Positions 39,027 through 49,186 of a stretch of DNA of 64,000 nt are shown here, piece by piece. The stretch lies in the NCBI GenBank assembly GCA_029747585.1, contig JAPEVF010000006.1, forward strand, positions 62,001 to 126,000, given 5' to 3'. Made by a program: the position numbers and the translations under genes. Each line of letters starts with the position of its first letter. Positions within the stretch are counted from its first letter, which is position 1. The stretch is from Pleurotus djamor (Eukaryota; Basidiomycota; Agaricomycetes; Agaricales; Pleurotaceae). A model generated the notes under the pieces. The model was not told the origin of the DNA. It ran no database searches and saw only the letters and a program-made list of their open reading frames with translations.

Positions 39027-40011
39027 TCCTAAATGGAAAATCTTCATCCCCCCTCATCANCATCATGTGTCCGAAACTTAACTTGGACGGAGGCATTTTA
39101 CTCCAGTCCCCGCGGCTTCCATCGGTTTCTACCTATGGCATGATACGCACCGAGTAATGCACGCTCCGCGCGGCTTGACATGCAACTTGNAAACCTCGCG
39201 ATTTGTTCAGATTCTCTCATCGGCGGTTGTACTGCTCCAAGTACACGCACGAAGGGATGCATTATCGTGATCGTCCGCGTTGGGCAAGTTCACCATCTTT
39301 GACCGTGGCTGCCAAATGATACGGGGATAGAAAGGCCTAGACCTCGCTATGTGCTCATTACCCGTGGCGGATGTGGTTGTAATCATCCACCTTAAGATTC
39401 TATCAACGTCCCTTTCAAGCGGGGTATGGGGCTTGGCGGACCGGGAAAGTCAGAAGACCGGTTTGGCGAACCCCCCACTGCTGTACGCATCTGCGTCGGA
39501 CTCGACTTGTTCTATTCTTTGAACCAGATAGACCAAGCATGTCCGAATACGCGTCGTTCTTCGTGTGTCCAAACCTTTTCATCTATCAGAGACTGAGCGC
39601 TAGCGAGTGTTCTGCTCGCTTGTCGTGATCAACCCGAGTTTGGTTGCAGGCGGAATCAAGGTCACGGCAATGATTGTCTGACCCACACATGTCTCCGACA
39701 ACGAATAGGCGTGTTTGCTCTGCCAAGAGTGCATGTGTTCCGTCCTCGTCGAAACAAAGGACACAAACGCAAAGACGTTAGCCTGTGTAGGTCTTATTAC
39801 ACGTGTTGTCAGACCAAAATAACCGGATCTTTGAAGGACGATCGGATTCACGTGTGACGGGAGACGGAACAGGGGCTCACTCATGGCGAACGGGGCCTTG
39901 TCGGGATAATTCCCCAGCTTTTCAGTATAAGTAGGATGAGACCTTGCTCCTGCNANAACTCCATTCCTTCATCACCGGTCGACCAGCNCATCCCANACAA
40001 ATANNCGTANA
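39027..40011. other. Gene-poor stretch
   Basis: About 1 kb without a supported gene. Short frames on either strand lack family features and many cross ambiguous bases. No tRNA-like or repeat pattern was seen. Confidence 0.4.
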
Positions 40012-40326
40012 ATGGCCCAGTCATCGCTGCTCGACTCATTCGATCCCTTCGCCACGCACCCNTTCACCAATATATCTGGTGTCGTGCCCCAACCACCACC
40101 ACCATCGCGCTATGCCATGCCCATACCAAATCGCCCATTTCCTTCGACACAACGCGCATCCTCACCTTCCTCCACCACATCATCAGCACAGTCGTCACCG
40201 AGTTTCAAGCCGTCCCAAGGACGCAGCCTCGCGTCGTCGCCCCCACAACCCATTTTCGTGCCCTTCAGGAAGGAGACGTCGTCACCTGATTTGGTGTTGA
40301 AGAAGAAAGCGGGTCTCAGGTACTGA
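40012..40326 (+). CDS. Hypothetical small Ser/Pro-rich protein
   Basis: A single exon of 104 residues, MAQSSLLDSFDPFATH...KKKAGLRY. Pro- and Ser-rich in the middle, with a more conserved-looking end, PIFVPFRKETSSPDLVLKK. No family is recognised. One ambiguous base (40062) falls at a third codon position. A TATA-like AGTATAAGTA lies about 80 bases upstream (39923-39932). Coding status is inferred from codon texture and intact frame. Confidence 0.55.
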   Translation: MAQSSLLDSFDPFATHXFTNISGVVPQPPPPSRYAMPIPNRPFPSTQRASSPSSTTSSAQSSPSFKPSQGRSLASSPPQPIFVPFRKETSSPDLVLKKKAGLRY

Positions 40327-41301
40327 GCACCTGGTACAACCCAGACCTATTGTTACCCAATGATACCCATGTATGTGAATGGTCCTTCCTCGCCGCTCCC
40401 TTTTACTCATATTGTCCAAGGCACGGTTTTGCATATGCATTCACAGTGATGACCCACGCGCCAGCGTGTTTGACGACTTAGCAACGCGTATTTATAAAAG
40501 TGATTGTATGATAGTAATATAAGAATGTTTCGACGCGTCAAATTCATGAGCATGAAGAGGACTGAATTCCTAAAACTTTGAAGTGCNGAGACAGCACAGC
40601 CATGGCGAATCTGATTACACATTACTGTTCCCAGGCTGGGGCAGCTGGCTCCAGGAAACGTCATTCTTTCGAGGAACGGGCACCCGAGGCAGGAGTACAC
40701 TGGGAGTTGGTGACCAGGGATTGCGCGGATGATGATGACGACGGGGAAGGAGATAAGACAATCCAGACCAGACGGAAGTAGTCATGACGTCACTCGCACT
40801 TGGATGAGAATGTCCATCTTCTCGAGCTCGCTCAGGATCATCCAAATCCGTGAAGAACCCCAGATCTATCTCTTAGTCGTTCCGTGGTTTGGGAATATCA
40901 TGTCGTNATCCTTCTGCGCGTGCCCAGTCAACGATGACGGTTCGACGGCCTCATGTTTGGGGTCCAATCATTATTCGCTCAAGTGGTTGCCGATGCATGA
41001 TGCATGAAGAGCCTCGCAGTGAGCGTAAAGTTGGTGCATCACAAGGAGAGTGGTATATCTCCAAACACATGTGCNGCGGGGTTCTCGCAGACTAAACCGA
41101 TCAAGCCACGACACAGTCCCCGCCATCGTTCTGGGCGGCAACGATAAGGANGCACGGTATGGTGGTTCTCGACAAACGGAAGGTACTTAGTAGTGGCGAC
41201 GCAGAGGAAGTGTGCGGTTGGTGTATTGTCAAAACAGGTGATTTGGCTAGAGATAGCATAGAGGAGACGAGTTTGTGCAGGAGATCAATGCTTCAGTCAT
41301 C
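40327..41301. other. Gene-poor stretch with ambiguous bases
   Basis: No supported gene. Frames here are short, lack family features and cross several n positions. It lies just 3' of the first lectin-like copy. Confidence 0.4.
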
Positions 41302-42897
41302 CTACGCGCGTGTAATTGTCGCCGCACCCCAGGGAGCGATACCGAAGTTTCCTACAACGGTCGCCTGCTCCCAGTCACTATCATCAATAGAATTTTCAGC
41401 AAAATCGTTGGGGATTGACTTGATCGCCTTCCAGGACGCATCGGTTGTAATAGTCGTATTTGTCCCATCTGTGTAGATGATGAGGATTGTAGCGACGAGC
41501 CCAGCTGGCCCAGGAAGAGTGTTCGTGGCGTTGACAGAGAATGTGTTGGAGAAGGGGTCTAAGTTTGGGATAGACCAGGCATCGCCAACACGGAAGGTGT
41601 TTCCGCTGCCAATTAACTGTCCATTGACGTAGAAAGTGTAGAGGTTATCGCTGGGGAGAATTCATTGAGAAGGGAGATGGAATATGAAAAAGGTAACCTA
41701 CGCAGTAATCACGGCTGTGGCGCAGACGGCGCGTTTAGTACAGTCAGTCACTGTTCGACGGAAGCCACGAGATCCAGCGGGTGCGTTTTTTTGTCGGTTG
41801 TCACTCGTCCANATCCACTTTGATTTGGCCAGAGGGAGGATGGGTGGAAGAGTTGGACGACCCCAAGTGCCGANGACNGAGTNCCATGTTGCTTGCAGAG
41901 TTGAGGTAGACCACAAAGTGTCGTCGAAAGAAGTCTCAGTAAAGGTATCCGGAGGGTTTCCTCGCAAGGTCTTCCAAGATTCGTCTGTCATGAAAATTTC
42001 GGACGACCCATCCGAGTAGTGAATCCGAATGGCCGCGTAGACTGCGGCGGGACCGCCGACGTTGATTCCGGCGATGACGAACAGGTTGGACGATGGTTTT
42101 AGAGCAGCGAAGAAGACGTGTCCGACCTTCCACCCAGCGGATGTGCCAATTGCTTGACCATTGACCCACACTGTCGAGTAATTGTCGCTATTAAGATGAN
42201 GCTAACATATGAGAAGCGTAGATCAAATACTTAAGTGGGCAAGCTAGACTTACACTCCGGTGATGACCTCTGCACAAGTAGCGCACTTGCCACAAGGCGA
42301 TGTGATATTTTTGCGAAAACCCCGTGTGCCGATTGGGTTGTTACCATAGGGGACTTTGTTTTCNCCAGTCCAAATCCACTTTGTAGTATTGAGATAAAAT
42401 GGTTGGAATCTAGACGGCATGGCNGTATTCTTGCATATAGAGTTTGTCTCAACGATATCACTGATATTACCGCACTCTGAGCAAGTGAGGATATGAACAA
42501 TGACTGCTGAGCAGGCTTCAACCATGCGCGGGAGGTCTACGTACGAGGACCGTCTTTCGCTGCTGCGGCGATCAGGGTGGGTAAAACCGCTAGGANGAGA
42601 GCTATGCAATGTCAGCTTCAGTGGGGGATGTTTGATTGTAGAGCCCGTTACCTAGGATCTNCATCTCCTAGTCGGTAGAAGCCCGTTGCGTGAGCTGCTG
42701 ATCATCTCCTTTCTTTCTTNCGAGTGATATAATANATTCACAGCTGTCCAGCGCTCGTTAATCTATGAAGTATTTTTGGGAGACGAAGNGCAGGGCCTTA
42801 TTGCACACGTCCAGAAGGTTGCCCTAGGGCGGTTCTATCTTTGGCGGCGGCGTCTGGGCGCAAAAGTCGTTTCGCTTCTTATAAGAGGGGAGTCCAT
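41302..42897 (-). pseudogene. Membrane-anchored double-module protein, copy A, 5' end decayed
   Basis: Paralogue of the gene at 44364-45981. From about 42560 downward it is open: VDLPRMVEACSAVIVHILTC, KWIWT..NKVPYG, GFRKNITSPCGKCATCAEV, then VWVNGQAIGT and YSDGSSEIFMTDESWK, then the second module (VYVNG-type DNLYTFYVNGQLIG, YTDGTNTTITTDASWK) to the stop at 41302. Over 96 aligned residues of module 1 it differs from copy B at 14. The region matching copy B's first exons is broken: a TAG replaces TTG where copy B reads SIDLEMQ, and the exon starting at the ATG equivalent (42897) also meets a stop. It may be a pseudogene, or may use an unseen start closer to the membrane segment. Confidence 0.65.
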
Positions 42898-43639
42898 TGT
42901 CGATGTCGGAGCCTCAGAGATCAAAATTCAAGCATCGAATTTGAACATCTGGCCTCTGGAAGTCGCACGTTCTGGTACCGTGTTAACCGAAGATGACAAG
43001 GATAGCAGCCAGTCAGTCACTGACAATTGCAGCGAGAAGTTCAGGTCGTCGACAGGGTGAAAGGAGCAGATAAGACGGCTGAGATGGGACTATAAGCATT
43101 ATACAGCCGTCTAGCCGACGAAGAGAAAGCTTTGAGACGCCGACCGGAATAGCCAAACATCGAAGTCGAAGTTATACTGGACTAACGCGGTGAGTATCCC
43201 CATGTAATTGTTATGCACTTGTTATGATTCCTCACCTTCTCCAGCAATGATTAGTCCCTTACATACGGTCGAGCGAGTCTTTGGGATCGTCAGGCTTAGA
43301 TTGAGCTTACATGGGCGTCAAGGGCTAAGCAGAGTGACAGCTCACTTGGTAGGTACTGGTGTCATGCTGGTGAGTCAACGTCCAACCAACATCACGGAAA
43401 AAANATTGTCGATACNCCACGCGAGAATAAGAATAGTGATGGAAACCGAGTTATTCCTCCAGTCGGAGCAGCGTCCAAAGGCATGACACTGATGACAGCG
43501 ACAACCGCTTTTGCGTTTCGAGGCCTCAAGTTGCGTTTTCGTTGGTAATGCGATGAGGAGGGTGTGTAATGCAAGCNGGTCGTCCCCGCAGTGTGACTGA
43601 CTGGTTGTCCCTTACATAAAACGGGGCGGACTCGGGGCA

Positions 43640-43810
43640 AAGAATCAAAGTCAGAATCAGATACTAGTCGATGCCAACAGGTCAAGCTGGAGTCGGGAAG
43701 TCAGATCTTCAGAGTCGGGTCAAAGTCGGGGTCGAGCGGTCAGATTCACNGGCGATAGTCAAAGTCGTAGTTGGTCAATAGCGATATGTCGAGGTCGAAG
43801 TCGGAAACGG
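43640..43810. repeat. Degenerate AGTCGG/AAGTC repeat tract
   Basis: Many imperfect copies of units such as AAAGTC, GAGTCGG and GGTCGAAGTCGG follow one another. They are too diverged to give one period by eye. Confidence 0.5.
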
Positions 43811-44123
43811 CGAGGNGATGCGAAATCAGAGGGAGGACCAGCAGGGGAAACCCCTGTTATTGTGGTGGAGAAAACATGAGATATTTTACACTAAAATGTC
43901 CGATTCGTATGCGGTGGATGCACAGACAAAAGGGAGTTCAAGGGNAACGGTAGAAAGAAAAACGGGGTATGGGTGAGACGATGATGGAAGAAAAGAGCGA
44001 GATTGGTCTGTGTCTAGTCTAGACTCTTGAAGTAGATTATTTCAGGACGGGNTGTCGACAGAGTCGACTAAANAGAGAAGGCAATCCCTTCACCGACGCA
44101 GGTCAAGCCACNGGCGTGAGTTA

Positions 44124-44170
44124 GGCGCTGAGGCCTGAGGCCTCAAGNCNTCAAGCTTCAAGCCTCAGGA
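44124..44170. repeat. Imperfect inverted repeat (CCTGAGGC / GCCTCAGG)
   Basis: CTGAGGCCTGAGGCCTCAAG on one side and CAAGCTTCAAGCCTCAGG on the other could fold into a hairpin. Two ambiguous bases sit in the loop side. Function unknown. Confidence 0.35.
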
Positions 44171-44363
44171 TCGAAGAGCGAAATTGAACGCAAGGCTGCG
44201 GTGGTTCAACACGTCCAACCCAGCTCCCGTTCGGGCTTCCGTGCTAGGAATGTTTCAATCTGAGACGTGAATCCTAAGATTGAATGATCAGGCAAGAGCG
44301 ATGGATTTTCATGCTCTACACGACTCGACGAGCNNGNANANNNNCTCAAGTACATCGTTGGAT

Positions 44364-45981
44364 TTACGCTGGTGGAATTGTCGCCACATTCCACGGAGCN
44401 ATACCGTAGTTCCCTACAACAGTCGCCTGCTCCCAATCATTATCATCAGCAAATTTCTCCGCAAAGTCATCAGGGATCGACTTGATGGCCTTCCAAGAGG
44501 CATCGGTCGTGATTGTCGTATTTGTCCCATCGGAGTAGGTGATGAGGATCGTGGCGATGAGCCCGGCTGGACCAGGAAGAGTGTTGGTGCCATTGACGGC
44601 GAAGGTGTTGAAGATCGGGTCTAAGTTTGGGATGGACCAGGCATCGGCGGCATAGAAGAGGCTGCCGCTGCCAATGAGCTGTCCGTTGACATAGAAAGTG
44701 TAGAGGTTATCGCTGAGATGAACTCATCAATGAGACGGGATGTGGAATACAAAGGACGGGTAACTTACGCAGCGATCACGGCTGTAGCGCAGACGGCTCG
44801 TTTGGTACAGTCAGTCACTGATCGACGAAAGCCACGAGATCCAGCGGGTGCATTGGTTTGTAGGTTGTCACTCGTCCAAATCCACTTCGAGTTGGTAAGC
44901 GGGAGGATGGGTGGGAGAGCTGGGCGACCCCACGAAGCGACGACCGAGTCCCATGTTGCTTGCAGAGTTGAGGTAGACCACAGACTGTCATCGAAAGAAG
45001 TCTCAGTGAAGGTAGCCGGAGGGTTTCCCCGCAGAGTCTTCCAAGATTCATCTGTGGTGAAAATTTCGGACGATCCATCAGAGTAGTGAATCCGGATCGC
45101 CGCGTAGACTGCAGCTGGACCACCGAGGTTGACTCCGGAAATGACGAATAAGTTCCATGATGGTTTCAGGGCAGTGAAAAAGACACTTCCGACACTCCAC
45201 ATGGCGGATGAACCGATTGCTTTACCATTCACGTAAACNGTCTCCACATTGTCCCTAAATGACAACGAAATATGAGGACCTCGTTCTAAATCAACGGATG
45301 AGAAAGTGACCTACACTCCAGTGATAACCTCAGCGCAAGTTGCACACTTGCCACAAGGTGATGTAATATTTTTGCGAAAACCGCGCGTGCCAATAGGATT
45401 GTCACCGAAGGGGATGAGGTTTTCTCCAGTCCAAATCCACTTCGTCGTATTGAGAGAAAATGACTGGAATCTAGACGGCATCGCGGTACTCTTGCACGTA
45501 GAGTTTGTATCAGCGATATCACTGATAGCACCGCACTCTAAACAGGAGAGAATGCGAACAATGAGCAGGAGTACTACAGCCAAGCGCGGGAGGTCTACGT
45601 ACGGGGCCGGTCTCTCGCTGCTCCGGCGATCAGAGNGAGGAGAACTGGTAGAACAAGAGCTTTCTCGGCGTCAGTTTCAGTAGGTNNTNNNGGACTGTAA
45701 AACTCGTTACCTATGATCTGCATCTCCAAGTCGATAGAAGCTCCTTGCGTGAGCTGCTGCCCATCTCCCTGCTTTTCTTGCGGATTATATACTGGATCCA
45801 CAGCTGTCCAGCGCTCATTTTGAGTTTATTTTGGGATCTGGTGCGAAGGGCGTTATTGTGCACGTCCAGAAGGCTGCTTAGACCAAATNCAGGTGGTGTT
45901 TCCATCTTGGGCGGCGGGCATCTGGGCGTTGAAACGCCTGGGTGAACGGTTCTTTTGCGTGCTGGCGGAAACCGAGTCCAT
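44364..45981 (-). CDS. Membrane-anchored protein with two galactose-binding/rhamnosidase-N-like modules, copy B
   Basis: Not a named family. Spliced N terminus MDSVSASTQKNRSPRRFNAQ, joined by an intron to PVDPVYNPQEKQGDGQQL and by another (about 45662-45709) to ESSCSTSSP. Then DRRSSERPAPYVDLPR and a hydrophobic segment LAVVLLLIVRILSCL, which reads as a type II signal anchor with a Lys/Arg-rich cytosolic tail. The outside part has two modules of about 130 residues, each with KWIWT, GTRGFRK or GSRGFRR, a Cys group (CGKCATCA; CTKRAVCA), VYVNG or FYVNG plus IG, a YSDG strand and TDxSWK. This order resembles the N-terminal beta-sandwich of bacterial alpha-L-rhamnosidases, so sugar binding is plausible. 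Ends ATIPPA at 44364. Confidence 0.7.
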
Positions 45982-46564
45982 GGTTGATGTCTGAGCATCT
46001 GGCCTATGGAAGTCGTGGGTTCTGGTGCTGGCGAGCAGATAAAGGAAGCTCGGNCATTGACTTACAATTACGAACGAGCCCAAGTTCATTGGGCTCTGAG
46101 TACNNATGCTGAAAGAACTCGGCAGCTACTTGATGCACGATCGAGGTGATAAGCAGGTGCAGAGGAAGTGCCAGGTTCCTCAGCAGTTTGGGAAGTCCGG
46201 CTTGCTAGAGAAAGGAAGACATAAGATGGATGGACAATAAGAGTAAAGAGCCACTCACACCGCTAGTAGTGTATGACTTCTACTTCAAGNCNNNANNNTT
46301 GAGCTCGAGGTCTCCCCGATATAGCTGCGTCTTTCTTTCATTGGTTAGACCGAGTCCAACTCGAAAGAATCTTTTCGTCCACTTGAAGTAGTAGTTAAAA
46401 AGGGCCATTGATAGCTTCGCCAGTACTTACGTAGAGAATGTGTGGGTTGTGTGAGCTCGATGTGACATGTTCTGTGACAAGCGGTTCGGGCGTGACTCTT
46501 GTTCTGTTGCGCGCTTTGACCTTCTTCACGTTTAGTTGCACTTCGAGTCGTTCTTCCTATAGCC
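45982..46564. other. Intergenic region between copy B and the BTB gene
   Basis: Divergent promoter region. Apart from a cluster of ambiguous bases at about 46290-46300, nothing is seen. Confidence 0.4.
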
Positions 46565-47934
46565 ATGTCTTCTACCCCACCAACATTCATCGCCTCTCTC
46601 AACGGTCACGCTGAATCTACAAACGGCGCTTCTTCGCACTCTAGCGCATGCTCTGATCTAAATGGCTCACTACCTTCGTCTTCCGCATACCACCTCAACG
46701 GAAACGCACAGTGCGTAGCATGACAAGTCTTTCCTCCTTCAAAAGACCTATGCGTCTATTTCTCGAACACAGACCTATCTTTCAAAATCACCTTGAAGCT
46801 ATTGTCAGTCATGTATACCACTCAGGATTTCAGACAGGCGTAAGTCTATCCCATCTCTAGTACACGAAGACTGTATAACCTCCAAACGTATATGTCACTT
46901 AGAACTATGCGGATACGCACCTCGTAAGTTTGCTGCATCGCTCAAGCAATTATGTTTACGAAAATTCCCAAAAGCACATACACGGCAGTGTATACCGGCT
47001 TCATGCCATTATCCTGTCTCGATCACCTTACCTCGCCCATTTAATGTCTACTTCACCCCAAGGTGGTGGAGTCAGAACTATCTACGTGCAGGTCGAGCAG
47101 GAACCCGAAATAACCCAAGAGGTGCGTATTTACGGAGTTTCCGTTGAACGTTAACCGAGATTACGATCCCCCAGGGCTTTGCTGTTGGTCAGTGCTCTTC
47201 GTCCTTCCAGACCGTTCCGGGCCTTAATATTATCACTCTTAGCTTTGGGGTATCTATACTCGCCCGTTTCATTGAATAACATACGCCCTGATAATGCCCG
47301 CGCCGTGCTTGCTGCAGGCTGTCTCCTCGGTGGCATGGATGATTTGTGTCAATTTGCATACGACACCTGCCGGCAATCCCTCTCTGTGGAAAATATTGGC
47401 CACTGGATAGAGTTCATTGGCACGCTGCCCTCCCCCTCGGAGGGAACTACAACCCCCGAGCCCCTTCCGACAACTGTTTTTGGTCCTTACGCGGAACGAC
47501 TCCGGGAAGACGTATTCCATTTCCTGGTTGTCACGTTACCAGAGGTTCTGGACATACGAAACACGTCTGAACCCCAAGACCAAGGGGGCAATGGCCGGGA
47601 GGCACTCCTGCAAATTTTCTCCCGTGTGCCTTTCGAGATCTTCAAAGCGGCAGTGGAATCCCCCACGTTCCAGATAGGTGAGTAGGCTTGGTTTTTTAAT
47701 TGTTGATGCTCCTGTGCCTTGCGATATAAGAAAACTCACCTCATGTTAGGCTCCGACCGCGTTCGGTACGAATTTGCCAAAGAGGCCGTTGAGATTAGAA
47801 AGCATGGCATTGCACGAGGCCATGGCACCGAAGAAACGGTGGTACTTGCCTTCGGAGGGGGGAATACGGGTGGGAGTGCTGTGCATGTGGCCCGAAAGAC
47901 GCGCAAGCGGCCATTGTGGAAGGTGAACGCTTGA
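46565..47934 (+). CDS. BTB/POZ-domain protein, germ-cell-less-like
   Basis: Six or so exons. Ser-rich start MSSTPPTFIASLNGHAES, then RPIFQNHLEAIVSHVYHSGF, NYADTHL joined to HIHGSVYRLHAIILSRSP, the core of a BTB fold in which the LH-A-IL-SRSP stretch is typical. A second helical part (GYLYSPVSLNN, NARAVLAAGCLLGG, DLCQFAYDTCRQSL) is of BACK type. BTB proteins of this sort often serve as substrate adaptors for CUL3 ligases; that is inference. The last exon encodes GSDRVRYEFAKEAVEIR and a Gly-rich end. Confidence 0.8.
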
Positions 47935-48360
47935 GCTCGCTGATGGATGAAGTTGTATTAGCTCGATGGGTATTCACTGCAGTGTGCGCTGGGTTTAATT
48001 GGATGGTTGTTGCGTCACCTCTGACACGGCTGCAATTCGTGGGACACTGAATGCCCGTATAGAGTCGATTGTGGCTGAATTAGACTTTTAGTGGTTTGAC
48101 AGGATCCAGCAAAGCTCGTTAATGAAGATGGTCGGATTCTACGCCTTCGGACGCACAGCGATTTGCGACTTTCTCTCTTGACAACGCCCAATTCCTTTCA
48201 CTTGGTTTCTGTCTTCTTTTCCGGCGCCACCATCGATGGGAATTTCCCAGCTGCACCCAATCACGCGAGCCAGGGGCTGATAAAGGCTCTATAAATCTAT
48301 TATAAGTACTCTAACTCATGTCATTTCTTCCTCTCTTTCAATGAGTGTCTCTGATTTTCC
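47935..48360. other. Intergenic region
   Basis: Between two genes on the same strand. A TATA-like CTATAAATC lies at about 48290, about 65 bases before the next start. Nothing else is seen. Confidence 0.4.
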
Positions 48361-49042
48361 ATGTCTCCAACAACATACAACCTCTTCTTCACCGGCAGGG
48401 ACGACCCTCGCCACTGGGTCATCATTGGCGAAGATACAAAGCCAGTACTCCTGTGCTTCGAGACCACGGAGATGCCAGGTGTGCCTTCCGTCAAGACAAC
48501 GGTACGTGTTCCTCTGTCCCCATTATTACACGAGGCTCTATCACATTCAACCCAGTTGCTGCCTATGATATACAGGTGTACAGAAACCAGCGAGACTTGG
48601 TAGCCTCCTTAGACTGGGCCCCAGGCTACCATCTTGGTCGTGCGTCCATTGGGCGCCGCCAACTGCCGATGGCGCAACTCGTCGCCACCGATTCTGCCTC
48701 AACGTAAATCCCCGTCTCATTCTATAACCGCATTCCTCATGACCAAATAGTGGTCGATGGTTTACCTCCGCAGACGGGCAGAGATATGTATGGCGACCTA
48801 GTCAGGCTTCATACAACGTGCGTCAATATCTTTGTGTCCCGCAGCATGACCTGACAATTTGTGCACAACAGCTGTATGCCCCCGGTGATCGGCATATAGC
48901 TATATATACCCTGCAGCCCCAAGCTACACCAGTGGGCCCTGCTCATGGCATCTTACAGTATACCTTCAACCATGACCTCCTGCTCGTGGAATCACTTTTG
49001 GCACTATCACTAAACAGATGGATAGACCTTCATGGAATGTAG
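48361..49042 (+). CDS. DUF6593-type protein
   Basis: Four exons encode a protein opening MSPTTYNLFFTGRDDP. It reads like the basidiomycete DUF6593 family: an N-terminal Y-F pattern, WVIIGEDTKPVLL, GRWFTSADGQRYVWRPS (the F-DG-YVW landmark) and LYAPGDRHIAIYTLQPQ, then a hydrophobic strand near the end. Splices at about 48500/48575, 48702/48749 and 48818/48869 keep frame. Family function is unknown. The family is common and often multicopy in mushroom genomes. Confidence 0.75.
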
Positions 49043-49186
49043 ATAATATACGCAAAGGGTATAATATATAGCGACGGACATTAAAGCACTTATTTTGCAA
49101 AAGGAATATGAGGGGATAGATAGCAAGCGAGTCCATGTTAACGAAAGAATTCCACAAATGAACCTAGAGAGAGAGAAAAGGTATGT

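Larger units (their letters stand above)
42898..44363. other. Spacer between paralogues, rich in low-complexity sequence
   Basis: No supported gene. It contains GTC-rich degenerate repeats (43640-43810), a GAGGCCT/AGGCCTC-like inverted stretch (44124-44170) and a cluster of ambiguous bases at 44334-44345 next to the end of copy B. Confidence 0.5.

Noticed and set aside
39027..41301. Search for tRNA genes, transposon remains or CRISPR-like arrays in the gene-poor stretch
   Set aside because: No T-loop consensus, terminal repeats, transposase motifs or regular spacers were seen.
45711..45998. Alternative minus-strand frame through the start of copy B (MSAGQLWIQYIIRKK type)
   Set aside because: It stops before the membrane segment and cannot be joined in frame to the conserved modules.
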